Notes: generated by a model not told the origin, from the sequence alone. 9,512 bases of DNA from Methylorubrum extorquens (GCA_019695455.1 JAEUAC010000172.1:1-9512); one strand, 5' to 3'; shown: positions 1-6,918, counted from the first letter of the stretch. Program-made: numbers and translations.

Positions 1-870
1 TCAGGCGGAGGTGGGGATCGGGAGGGTGCGTTCCTGCGCCGCGAAGGCGTCCGCGATCTCGCGGCCGGTCGCGTACCAGACGTCGTCGAACTGGCGCGTG
101 AAGGCGATGAAGCGCTGGAGGATGGCCATCCGCATCGGCCGCCCCGTCACCTGCGGGTGCATGACGAGGACGTAGACGCCTCCCCAGTCGCGGATGGCGC
201 GGAACTCGTCCTGCCAGATGCCCAGCACGTGGTCCGAGCCGAAGATCGGCCGCGGAAAGCGGAGGTGGCTCGTGCCGTAGCTCCAATCGTCGAGCGAGGG
301 ATGCTCGGGCAGCTCGACGGGGCCCGGCGAGCCGTCGCGCAGGACGTGCCGGTAGGGATGGATGTCGTCCTTGAAGCAGCTGGTGTAGAGGAGGCCGCGC
401 TGCGTCAGCAGCTCCAGCAGGTAGTGGGTGGCCTCGCTGCCGGGCGGCCGGTAGCCGACGGGCGTCACGCCCAGGCGGCGTCGCATGGCCTCGAGGCCGC
501 GATCCACCTCGTCCAGCACCTGCGCCTCGTTGGCCGGATCCGGCCAGTGATGCACGTAGCCGTGGTGGCCGATCTCGTGCCCGTCCCGCAGGATGGCCTC
601 GGCCTTGCCGGGATGGTTGTCGACCGTCCAGCCCGGCGTGAAGAACGTGCCCTTCAGGCCTTCGTGCCGGAGCAGCTCCAGGATCTTCGGGATCCCGACC
701 TTGGCGCCGTAGCGGCCCTGGCTCAGCGTGGCGAGGCGGCCGGCATTCTCCGGCTCGCGGGCGAGCCAGAGCGATTCCGCGTCGAAGTCGAAGGTCAGGC
801 AGACGGCGCAGCGCTTGCCGTCCGGCCAGGCCATGGCCGTGCTGTCGGATCCACTCGTCTGGATCGCCAT
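1..870 (-). CDS. NodB/CE4-type polysaccharide deacetylase-like amidohydrolase
   Basis: The 289-residue protein has the layout of metal-dependent NodB-homology hydrolases. Residues 26-32 (TFDFDAE) supply the catalytic and metal-binding aspartates. H103 and H107 in GHHGYVHH form the H-x3-H metal pair. RPPG at 141-144 is motif 3, and VMHPQVTGRP, with H238, is the C-terminal histidine motif. The FDFDAE and MHPQ..GRP variants resemble the PgdA/PuuE-like branch more than classical chitin or peptidoglycan deacetylases. I see no signal peptide, so it is probably cytoplasmic. The start at 870 is chosen because GGAGAG lies five bases upstream; an open frame runs further upstream but enters the hairpin and the preceding gene. 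The stop is at the very window edge, so the gene is complete. It is the last visible gene of the polyamine-type transport operon, 65 bp after the binding-protein gene. The family is clear. A small-molecule amide substrate, such as an N-acylated polyamine or a ureide, is inference. Confidence 0.9.
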   Translation of the reverse strand: MAIQTSGSDSTAMAWPDGKRCAVCLTFDFDAESLWLAREPENAGRLATLSQGRYGAKVGIPKILELLRHEGLKGTFFTPGWTVDNHPGKAEAILRDGHEIGHHGYVHHWPDPANEAQVLDEVDRGLEAMRRRLGVTPVGYRPPGSEATHYLLELLTQRGLLYTSCFKDDIHPYRHVLRDGSPGPVELPEHPSLDDWSYGTSHLRFPRPIFGSDHVLGIWQDEFRAIRDWGGVYVLVMHPQVTGRPMRMAILQRFIAFTRQFDDVWYATGREIADAFAAQERTLPIPTSA

Positions 871-898
871 GGTCGCTCTCCGTCGTCCGGCATCGGGG

Positions 899-930
899 AG
901 CGGGGCCGCCGGATGGCCGGCGGCCCCGCT
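899..930 (-). terminator. Perfect 14-bp intercistronic GC hairpin
   Basis: The arms AGCGGGGCCGCCGG (899-912) and CCGGCGGCCCCGCT (917-930) pair perfectly around a four-base loop. On the minus strand the hairpin begins five bases after the binding-protein stop codon and ends before the ribosome binding site of the deacetylase gene. No T-tract follows on either strand, so a classical intrinsic terminator is not shown. It more likely protects the 3' end of the binding-protein message or partly attenuates transcription into the deacetylase gene. The hairpin itself is seen directly; its role is inferred. Confidence 0.6.
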
Positions 931-935
931 GCTCT

Positions 936-2051
936 TCAGGAGATGGCTTCCAGGTACTGGGTGAGCACGGCGGCGCTGTTGGTCGCGTACCATTCGGGAT
1001 CCGCGGGAACCTGCATGGCGTAGTTCTCCGGGCTGCCCGGATCGAGGGCGCGCAGGTCAGCCGGGACCAGGGCGGAGGCGGCCGGGTTGACCGGACCGTT
1101 GCCGAGCAGCTTGAACAGCTCGACCTGACCGGCCGGATCCTGGGCGGACGCCATGAACTTGAACGCGTCCTTGCCGGCCGGATTGCCCTTGGGCGTGAGC
1201 CAGGCGCCGATCCAGGCGCTCGCCTGGTTGTAGTGGAAGTCGACCTTGCCGTTCGATTCGCGCCGCGCGACCAGGGCGCGCGTGTTGAAGACGCTGCCCA
1301 TCGTCACCTCGCGATCGCGGAAGAGCTGCTGGCTCTCCGCCCCGGTGGCCCAGAAGATCACGTCCTTCTTGATCGAGCGGATCTTGTCGAGCGCGCGCTT
1401 GACGTCGAGCGGGTAGAGCTTGTCCGGGGCGACGCCGTCGGCGAGAAGCGCCGTCTCGAGCTGTCCGTCGATGTGCTTGCGCATGGTGCGCTTGCCCGGG
1501 AAGTCCTTGAGATTGTAGAAATCGGCCCAGGTCTTGGGCTGCCGTCCGCCGAACGCGTCCGTCTGGTAGGCGAGCACGTTGGCGTAGATGTAGGAGCCGA
1601 CGCCCCATTCGCCGGCGTGCTCGGGGCGGATCTTGCTCTTGTCGACGATGCCGTAGTCGATCTTCTCGAGCAGGTTCTGCCGGCCGAGTTCGAGGGCCGC
1701 GATCAGGTTCCGGTCGACGACGTCCCAGGTCACCTTCCCGCTCTCGACCATGGCCTTCATCTTGGCCGAGTTCGGACCGGCGCCGTCGATCACGGCCTTC
1801 AGGGTCGCGGTCTTGTTGTAGGGGTCGGCCCAGGCCTTCGTCATGGCCGTCACGGCGTCGCCGCCGAAGTTGACGACCACGAGCTCGCGGGCCTGCGCGC
1901 GGGCCGGCGTCAGCCGGAAGAGCGCGGGCGACACGCCGAGCACGGCGAGCGTCGACAGGAAGGCGCGGCGCCCGACGGTGCGGCCTTCCGTCTTCTGGCG
2001 CAGCAGCTCCAGGCAATCGTCCTGGAAGGTCTGGATCCTCGTCTCGTCCAT
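936..2051 (-). CDS. Polyamine-type ABC transporter, Tat-exported periplasmic binding protein
   Basis: This 371-residue protein fits the PotD/PotF-like (COG0687) extracellular solute-binding family, which captures cationic substrates such as spermidine and putrescine in the periplasm and delivers them to the permeases. It has an unusually long polar N-region, then a twin-arginine motif at 27-32 (GRRAFL), a hydrophobic stretch, and an AxA-type cleavage site near residue 54 (ARAQA). This predicts folded export by Tat. The mature domain starts with the typical beta strand ELVVVNFGGD and has family-like blocks such as the DVVD region and EKIDYGIVDKSK. The start at 2051 is chosen because GAGGGG lies about eight bases upstream; longer versions of the frame only read antisense through the permease gene. 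The gene lies 47 bp after the second permease gene and just before a strong hairpin. Family assignment is firm, but the actual ligand cannot be read from the sequence. Confidence 0.92.
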   Translation of the reverse strand: MDETRIQTFQDDCLELLRQKTEGRTVGRRAFLSTLAVLGVSPALFRLTPARAQARELVVVNFGGDAVTAMTKAWADPYNKTATLKAVIDGAGPNSAKMKAMVESGKVTWDVVDRNLIAALELGRQNLLEKIDYGIVDKSKIRPEHAGEWGVGSYIYANVLAYQTDAFGGRQPKTWADFYNLKDFPGKRTMRKHIDGQLETALLADGVAPDKLYPLDVKRALDKIRSIKKDVIFWATGAESQQLFRDREVTMGSVFNTRALVARRESNGKVDFHYNQASAWIGAWLTPKGNPAGKDAFKFMASAQDPAGQVELFKLLGNGPVNPAASALVPADLRALDPGSPENYAMQVPADPEWYATNSAAVLTQYLEAIS

Positions 2052-2098
2052 GGTCTTGGTCCCCTCGTGTTCTGTCGTGGCTGGTGGGCGTCCGGCGA

Positions 2099-2911
2099 TC
2101 AGGACGGCGACGCCGCGGCGAGGCGAGCCTGCCTGCGGGCGATCACGATCCGGACCAGCATCGCCGCGATCGTGAGGGCGATGAGAAGGGTCGCCACCGC
2201 CGCGACCGCCGGATTGATGTTGTCCTGGATGCCGTCCCAGATCTTGCGGGGCAGCGTGTAGACGTTGCGGCTGGTCAGGAAGAGCGTCACCACGAGCTCG
2301 TCCCACGACAGCGCGAAGGCGAAGACCGAGCCGGCGAGCATGCCCGGCCGGGCGGCCGGGATGATCACCTTCCAGAGGGCCTGCGGGGCCGTCGCGCCGA
2401 GGCTGCGGGCCGCCTGTTCCAGGCGCAGATCGACGTTCGCCAGCGCCGCCGAGACGCTGATCACCACGTAGGGCGTGCCCTTCATGGCGTGCGCCAGGAT
2501 GAGGCCGAGATAGGTGTCGAGGAGCCCGAACTGCGCCCAGACGCGGTAGAAGCCGAGCGCGTGCACGATGGACGGCACCATCATGGGGGCGAGCATGATC
2601 ATGCGCACCCCCTCCGACAGGCGGCTCGAGATGCGCCAGCAAGCGAGCGCCGTCATGGTGCCGAGCACGACCGAGAGCAGGGTCGATCCGGCCGCGACGA
2701 CGGCGCTGTCGCGGAGGCTGAGGATCCAGGTCCGGTCCTCGAGGAGCGTCTGGTAGTGGCGCAGCGACAGCTCGCCGTCCGGGAGGGAGAGGTAGCGCTG
2801 CGGCGTCAGCGAGACCGGCAGGACGACCGCGAAGGGCAGCGTCAGGAACAGGATCGCCATCCAGGCGACGAAGACGGTGACCCGGAAGGGGCGCGACGGA
2901 GCGAGATCCAT
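2099..2911 (-). CDS. Polyamine-type ABC transporter permease, PotC-like
   Basis: The 270-residue inner-membrane protein has about six hydrophobic segments. The first is at residues 12-34 (VFVAWMAILFLTLPFAVVLP). The cytoplasmic coupling loop that contacts the ATPase reads AARSLGATAPQALWKVIIPAARPG, the conserved EAA loop of this permease class. Length and loop match PotC/PotI-type subunits, which form a heterodimer with a PotB-type partner. The ATG overlaps the stop codon of the upstream permease gene in the string TGATG, a one-base overlap that indicates translational coupling and equal output of both subunits. The binding-protein gene follows 47 bp downstream. The open frame upstream of this start is a shadow of the first permease gene. 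Confidence 0.93.
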   Translation of the reverse strand: MDLAPSRPFRVTVFVAWMAILFLTLPFAVVLPVSLTPQRYLSLPDGELSLRHYQTLLEDRTWILSLRDSAVVAAGSTLLSVVLGTMTALACWRISSRLSEGVRMIMLAPMMVPSIVHALGFYRVWAQFGLLDTYLGLILAHAMKGTPYVVISVSAALANVDLRLEQAARSLGATAPQALWKVIIPAARPGMLAGSVFAFALSWDELVVTLFLTSRNVYTLPRKIWDGIQDNINPAVAAVATLLIALTIAAMLVRIVIARRQARLAAASPS

Positions 2912-3759
2912 CACCGCACCCCGAACACGCGGCGGAGATCGACGAAGAGGCTCATGGCGGCCAGGATCGCGAAGATCGAGAGCAGGAGCGTCGTCGCCAG
3001 CATGGAGCCGACGCCCCAGTTCAGCGTGTCGTTGATCTGCACGGCGATGTACTCGGAGATCATGATGGTGCGGCCGCCGCCGAGCAGGGCCGGCGTCACG
3101 TAGAAGCCGAGCGAGAAGATGAAGGTCAGGATGCCGGCGCTGATGAGCCCGGGCGTGCTCATGGGCAGGTAGACCTTCAGGAAGGCGTGGACCGGGCCGG
3201 CCCCGAGCCCCCGGGCCGCCGGCACGAGACGCGGATCGATGCCCTTCATGTTCGCGTAGAGCGGCAGGGCCGCGTACGGGATCATGTAGTGGACCATGCC
3301 GAGCACGACGCCGAACTCGTTGCGGATCAGCGTCAGCGGCTGGTCGATCAGGCCCGCGCCCATGAGCCACGTGTTGACGATCCCCCGGCTCTGCAGGAGC
3401 GTCAGCCAGGCGAAGGCCCGGATCAGGACCGACAGCCAGAACGACAGCAGCACGAAGAACAGCAGCGCCTCGCCGCGCCATCCCCGCAGGTGCAGGGCCG
3501 CGTAGGCGACCGCGTAGCCGATCAGGAGCGCGAGGGCCGTCGTCAGCACGCAGATGCGCAGGGTGGTCCAGAGCACGCGCTGGATCGCGCTGCTCGAGAC
3601 GAGCTGTTCGAAATTGCCGAAGCCGGGGCTCGGCACCGTCACGGACAGCCAGAGCACGCGCGACAGCGGGAAGAGGTAGAGGGCGGCGAGCAGCACGAGC
3701 GGCGCGAACAGGAGCACCCAGTAGACGCGCCGCGTCTGCCCATCCATGTCACCGGTCAT
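2911..3759 (-). CDS. Polyamine-type ABC transporter permease, PotB-like
   Basis: The product is an inner-membrane permease of about 282 residues. It opens with a hydrophobic segment (VYWVLLFAPLVLLAALYLFPL) and has further membrane spans around LLFFVLLSFWLSVLI and FGVVLGMVHYMIPYA. The coupling loop AARGLGAGPVHAFLKVYLPMSTPG carries the EAA-loop pattern. This matches PotB/PotH-type subunits. The start is uncertain: ATG codons at 3786, 3759 and 3747 are in frame, and none has a strong ribosome binding site. I chose 3759, which overlaps the end of the ATPase gene by 11 bases; 3747 would give a protein four residues shorter with a one-base gap. Overlaps on both sides place it firmly within the transporter operon. 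Confidence 0.9.
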   Translation of the reverse strand: MTGDMDGQTRRVYWVLLFAPLVLLAALYLFPLSRVLWLSVTVPSPGFGNFEQLVSSSAIQRVLWTTLRICVLTTALALLIGYAVAYAALHLRGWRGEALLFFVLLSFWLSVLIRAFAWLTLLQSRGIVNTWLMGAGLIDQPLTLIRNEFGVVLGMVHYMIPYAALPLYANMKGIDPRLVPAARGLGAGPVHAFLKVYLPMSTPGLISAGILTFIFSLGFYVTPALLGGGRTIMISEYIAVQINDTLNWGVGSMLATTLLLSIFAILAAMSLFVDLRRVFGVR

Positions 3760-4837
3760 CGTGCAGGACCACGGATGCGTCGGCATCCCACGACAGCCAG
3801 ACCTTGTCGCCCCGCGTGGGCTGCGGGCCGGCGGCGTCCGACGGGACCACGGCCTGCATGGGGCCGAGCGGCGTGGTCAGGCGGACATGGTGGTCGGCGC
3901 CCTCGAAGGTGACGAGCGCGATCTCGGCCGGCGTGCGGTTGGTCGCGCCGCCCGGCTCGTCCCTCGCGAGCCGCAGCTTCTCCGGCCGCAGCCCGACGAG
4001 GATCGCGTCCCCGGGCCGGACGGGCGGACCGTCGGACGGGCCCGCCTGACGGAGAGGGATGCCGCCCGCCTCGTAGGAGATGGCGGTCCCCGCCGAGGCC
4101 GTGACGATCCCCTCGACGAAGTTGGCGCGCCCGAGGAAATCGGCGACGAAGCGGGTGCGCGGCCGGTCGTAGAGGGCGCGGGGCGCCCCGCTCTGGACGA
4201 TGCGGCCGTGGTTCACGATCACGATCTCGTCCGACATCGAGAGCGCCTCCTCCTGGTCGTGCGTGACGAACACGAAGGTGGTCCCGAGCCGCGCATGCAG
4301 GTCGCGCAGCTCCTCCTGCAGGCCGGCGCGGAGGTTCTTGTCGAGCGCGCTCAGCGACTCGTCGAGCAGCAGGACCTTCGGGTTGAAGATCAGCGCCCGC
4401 GCGAGCGCGACGCGCTGCTGCTGGCCGCCCGAGAGTTCGCGCGGATAGCGACCCCCGAGCTGCGGCAGGTGGACGGTGTCGAGCATGCGCCGGACCTCCT
4501 GCTCGATCCGGGCGCGCGGCATCTTCCGCAGCTTCAGCGGAAAGGCCAGGTTCTCGGCGACCGTGAGGTGCGGGAACAGGGCGTAGCCCTGGAAGACCAT
4601 GCCGAATTCGCGGCGCTCCGGCGGGTCGTCCGTGATGTCGCGACCGCTCACGACGATGCGGCCCGTGGTCGGACGGACGAAGCCCGCGATCATCATGAGG
4701 AGCGTCGTCTTGCCGGAGCCCGAGGGCCCGAGAAGCGTCACGAAGCGGCCGGCCGGGATCTCGAGGGAGACGTCGTCGGTCGCCAGATGGCCGCCGTAGC
4801 GCTTCGTCAGATGGTCGAGCCTGATGGATTCGGACAT
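3749..4837 (-). CDS. Polyamine-type ABC transporter ATP-binding protein, PotA-like
   Basis: The 362-residue ATPase energises the importer from the cytoplasmic side. All nucleotide-binding elements are present: Walker A GPSGSGKT at 37-44, Q-loop Q83 in VFQGYALFP, signature LSGGQ at 135-139, Walker B VLLLDE at 155-160 with catalytic E160, D-loop SALD at 163-166, and switch histidine H193 in THDQEEA. About 120 residues after the ATPase core form a TOBE-type regulatory domain (roughly 275-358), as in PotA, FbpC and UgpC. One small oddity is DES instead of the usual DEP after Walker B. The start at 4837 has only a weak AGGT-like site. The gene is 73 bp from the preceding hydrolase gene, the largest gap in the operon. 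Similar ATPases serve Fe3+ and sulfate importers, but the linked permeases and binding protein favour the polyamine type. Confidence 0.94.
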   Translation of the reverse strand: MSESIRLDHLTKRYGGHLATDDVSLEIPAGRFVTLLGPSGSGKTTLLMMIAGFVRPTTGRIVVSGRDITDDPPERREFGMVFQGYALFPHLTVAENLAFPLKLRKMPRARIEQEVRRMLDTVHLPQLGGRYPRELSGGQQQRVALARALIFNPKVLLLDESLSALDKNLRAGLQEELRDLHARLGTTFVFVTHDQEEALSMSDEIVIVNHGRIVQSGAPRALYDRPRTRFVADFLGRANFVEGIVTASAGTAISYEAGGIPLRQAGPSDGPPVRPGDAILVGLRPEKLRLARDEPGGATNRTPAEIALVTFEGADHHVRLTTPLGPMQAVVPSDAAGPQPTRGDKVWLSWDADASVVLHDDR

Positions 4838-4910
4838 GCCGGCGACTACCTGGACGACCGGAGGTGCCGGCGCCGGCGGGCGCGCGGGCAGGGCGGAAGG
4901 CGCGGTCCCA
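4838..4910. other. GC-rich intergenic segment with a 12-bp palindrome
   Basis: This 73-bp gap separates the metallohydrolase gene from the ATPase gene. It contains GCCGGCGCCGGC (4866-4877), a perfect palindrome, and another GCCGGC at 4838-4843 directly in front of the ATPase start, which could pair with it and affect access to that start. I see no convincing promoter. The palindrome is seen directly, but short GC palindromes are common at this composition, so function is unproven. Confidence 0.35.
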
Positions 4911-5693
4911 TCATCGTCCGCCTCGGCCGGTGCGGGACGCCATGTAGCGGTCGATGACGGACACCATGCGGTCGCGCGTCATGGGGTCGTTGTGGCCGCC
5001 GAAGACGTCGCGGACCGGCAGCCGCTTGAGGCGTTCCATCGTGGGCAGGTAGGCGGACAGGCTCGCTCCCGGCCCGGTATCGACGATCACGCCGTCGTAG
5101 AGCGCGTCCCCCGTGACGAGGGTGCCGTCGCTCGCGTCCCAGAGCCCGATGCTGCCCGGGGAATGGCCGGGCAGGTGCAGCACGTCGAAGCGGCGGTCGC
5201 CGAGGTCCACGACGTCGCCCTCGTCGACGAGCCGCGACGGCTCCACGGCGGCGCGCCCGTATTCCTCCATCGGATACTCGGCGAACGGCACGGCATCGAC
5301 CATGAAGTCGGAGAGCTCGATCCCCGATCGGCGCAGCGCCTCGATCTGGTCCGGCGAACGGCGGGGGAACCGCAGGCCGCGCGGGCCCGGCCGCCGCAGC
5401 GCATCCGCCTCGAGCGGATGGACCAGGATCTCGAGGTCGGCGAGTTCGGCGTGACCGCCGACATGGTCGATATGCGTGTGCGTCGTGAAGACCGTGAGCG
5501 GCTTGGCCGAGAGCTCCGCCAGGAGGGGCCTGAGCGGGGCCACGCCCATGCCGCTGTCGACGAGGAGGTTCCGCTCCGAGCCGAGCACGAGGTAGCAGTT
5601 CGCCCGCACCATGCGATGGCAGCGCGGTTCCGTGATCCGGTACACGTCCGGCCGGGGCCGGGTCACCGCGAACCAGGATTGCTGAACCGGCAT
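4911..5693 (-). CDS. Metallo-beta-lactamase-fold hydrolase
   Basis: This 260-residue protein is an MBL-fold hydrolase with an apparently complete dinuclear metal site: HTHIDH (H72, H74, D76, H77), H167 in LPGHSPGS, D186 in VTGDALYD, and H224 in GGHND. The fold includes glyoxalase II, lactonases, arylsulfatases and thioesterases, and the sequence alone does not separate these. There is no signal peptide, so it is probably cytoplasmic. The ATG at 5693 is chosen; an in-frame GTG two codons earlier at 5699 is possible, and neither has a clear ribosome binding site. The upstream ureohydrolase stop codon is about ten bases away, so translation is probably coupled. Its position between a ureohydrolase and a polyamine-type importer suggests it acts on the same catabolic intermediate, perhaps a lactone, lactam or thioester. 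That substrate is inference. Confidence 0.88.
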   Translation of the reverse strand: MPVQQSWFAVTRPRPDVYRITEPRCHRMVRANCYLVLGSERNLLVDSGMGVAPLRPLLAELSAKPLTVFTTHTHIDHVGGHAELADLEILVHPLEADALRRPGPRGLRFPRRSPDQIEALRRSGIELSDFMVDAVPFAEYPMEEYGRAAVEPSRLVDEGDVVDLGDRRFDVLHLPGHSPGSIGLWDASDGTLVTGDALYDGVIVDTGPGASLSAYLPTMERLKRLPVRDVFGGHNDPMTRDRMVSVIDRYMASRTGRGGR

Positions 5694-5703
5694 GTCCACG
5701 GGG

Positions 5704-6822
5704 TCAGGCCCCCATCGACGCGGGCGCGCGGCGGGCCGCGACGGACAGCGCGAGCAGGCTGAAGATCGTGAACAGCATCTGGGCCCCGGCCTGCGCCGTG
5801 TTGGTGGTCGCGTCGTATTGAGGAGCGACCTCGACCAGATCCCCGCCGACGAAATCGATGCCGCCGAGACCGCGGAGCAGCATCAGGGCCTGCAGGGACG
5901 TGAGCCCGCCGACCTCGGGCGTTCCGGTCCCGGGCGCGAAGGCCGGGTCGAGGCTGTCGATGTCGAAGCTCAGATAGGTCGGGCCGTCGCCCACGACCCG
6001 GCGCGCCGCGGCGATGACGGCGTCCACGCCCATCCGGGCGAACTCGTCCGCGTGGATCACCGTCATGCCGGAATCGCGGGAGAACTCCCACAGGTATTCG
6101 GCCCCGCCGCGGATGCCGATCTGGATCGTCCGTCGCGGGTCCAGCACGCCGTCGAGGACTGCCTGCCGGAACGGCCCGCCGTGATGGAAGCGGGAGCCCT
6201 CGTAGGGGCCGCTCGTGTCGCAATGCGCATCGACGTGGACGAGACCGACCGGCCCGTCCCGTCCCACGGCCCGCAGGATCGACTGCGTGATGGAATGGTC
6301 GCCGCCGACCGAGAGCGGGACGATCCCGGCCTCGACGACGCTGCGCAGGTGCGCCTCGATGTCGGCGTGGCAGCCGACGAGATCGAACCGGCTGCGGAAC
6401 GGGACGTCGCCGATGTCGGCGGCCTTCACCATCGTGGTCGGCGCGATGCCCAATCCGTGCTCGTAGGGCCCGATCCGCTCGATTTGCCGCACGGCCCGCG
6501 GGCCGAGCCGGCATCCGGCCCGGTTGGTCACGCCGAGGTCCATGGGCACGCCCAGGACGGCGACGTCGAGCGTCGCGAAGGCCTCGGACGCGATCCCGTC
6601 CGCGAGATGCGGGAGACCCATGAAGGTCGCGACGTCGGAATACGGCAGCTTGCGCCGATCGCCCTGGAACTGGTCGGCGGCCACCCGCTGGAAGGCGGGA
6701 TCGTGGATCTCGCTTCCCGCGGCCGTGCCGTATTTCGCCCGCAGGCGCTCCAGATCCGTCGAGCCGCTCACCAGATCGCTCCCACCGAACCGGACGGATG
6801 CCCGGGAGACCCGACGGAGCAT
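5704..6822 (-). CDS. Agmatinase-family ureohydrolase
   Basis: The 372-residue protein belongs to the arginase/agmatinase superfamily, which hydrolyses guanidino groups to release urea using two Mn (or Ni) ions. All six metal ligands can be seen: H176 in GGDHS, D198, H200 and D202 in VDAHCDT, and D287 and D289 in SFDIDSLDP. E303 in TPEVGG and E331 in EVAPQYD are also in family positions. An extension of about 85 residues precedes the core strand LDVAVLGVPMDLG, making it longer than E. coli SpeB (about 306 residues). The start at 6822 has a GGAG about 13 bases upstream; the open frame further upstream is only antisense to the LysR gene. It is the first gene of the operon, divergent from a LysR regulator. 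Agmatine, 4-guanidinobutyrate, 3-guanidinopropionate or guanidine itself are all possible substrates, so the symbol speB is not assigned. Confidence 0.92.
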   Translation of the reverse strand: MLRRVSRASVRFGGSDLVSGSTDLERLRAKYGTAAGSEIHDPAFQRVAADQFQGDRRKLPYSDVATFMGLPHLADGIASEAFATLDVAVLGVPMDLGVTNRAGCRLGPRAVRQIERIGPYEHGLGIAPTTMVKAADIGDVPFRSRFDLVGCHADIEAHLRSVVEAGIVPLSVGGDHSITQSILRAVGRDGPVGLVHVDAHCDTSGPYEGSRFHHGGPFRQAVLDGVLDPRRTIQIGIRGGAEYLWEFSRDSGMTVIHADEFARMGVDAVIAAARRVVGDGPTYLSFDIDSLDPAFAPGTGTPEVGGLTSLQALMLLRGLGGIDFVGGDLVEVAPQYDATTNTAQAGAQMLFTIFSLLALSVAARRAPASMGA

Positions 6823-6849
6823 GGCATATCGCTTGCTCCGGCCTCTCTT

Positions 6850-6870
6850 CGATGTTTGCCTTGCAGATCG
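6850..6870. promoter_or_regulatory. Candidate LysR-type operator dyad
   Basis: CGAT at 6850-6853 and ATCG at 6867-6870 form an inverted repeat centred on base 6860, with an additional T6855/A6865 pair inside. The segment also contains T-N11-A arrangements (T6853 with A6865, T6855 with A6867), the loose consensus of LysR binding sites. It sits near the middle of the divergent region, where an activator and autorepressor site would be expected. The dyad is short and imperfect, and T-N11-A is frequent by chance. Confidence 0.3.
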
Positions 6871-6907
6871 GCCTTGGCGAGCGCCGTCTTGGAAACCGAC
6901 GTTGAAC

Positions 6908-6914
6908 GAGGGAG
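6908..6914 (+). promoter_or_regulatory. Ribosome binding site that sets a TTG start
   Basis: GAGGGAG lies four bases before the TTG at 6919. It is the only good Shine-Dalgarno match near the start of the LysR frame, and no ATG or GTG is suitably placed before the helix-turn-helix, so it decides the start. Confidence 0.75.
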
Positions 6915-6918
6915 CAAC

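Larger units (their letters stand above)
6823..6918. promoter_or_regulatory. Divergent promoter region between ureohydrolase operon and LysR gene
   Basis: This 96-bp segment must contain the start of the minus-strand operon and of the plus-strand regulator gene, unless promoters lie inside the coding regions. I could not assign convincing -35 and -10 boxes. GCCTTG occurs twice, at 6858-6863 and 6871-6876, thirteen bases apart. LysR-type regulators usually bind such divergent regions, repressing their own gene and activating the opposite one when ligand is bound. Confidence 0.6.

Noticed and set aside
2052..2642. Open frame extending the binding-protein gene about 200 residues upstream
   Set aside because: It overlaps the permease gene, is arginine-, proline- and glycine-rich with no recognisable domain, and a good ribosome binding site supports the start at 2051.
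5692..6918. Plus-strand open frame continuous with the LysR gene, suggesting a 730-residue fusion
   Set aside because: It is antisense to the intact ureohydrolase gene; long stop-free antisense frames are common at this GC content, and the TTG at 6919 has a strong ribosome binding site.
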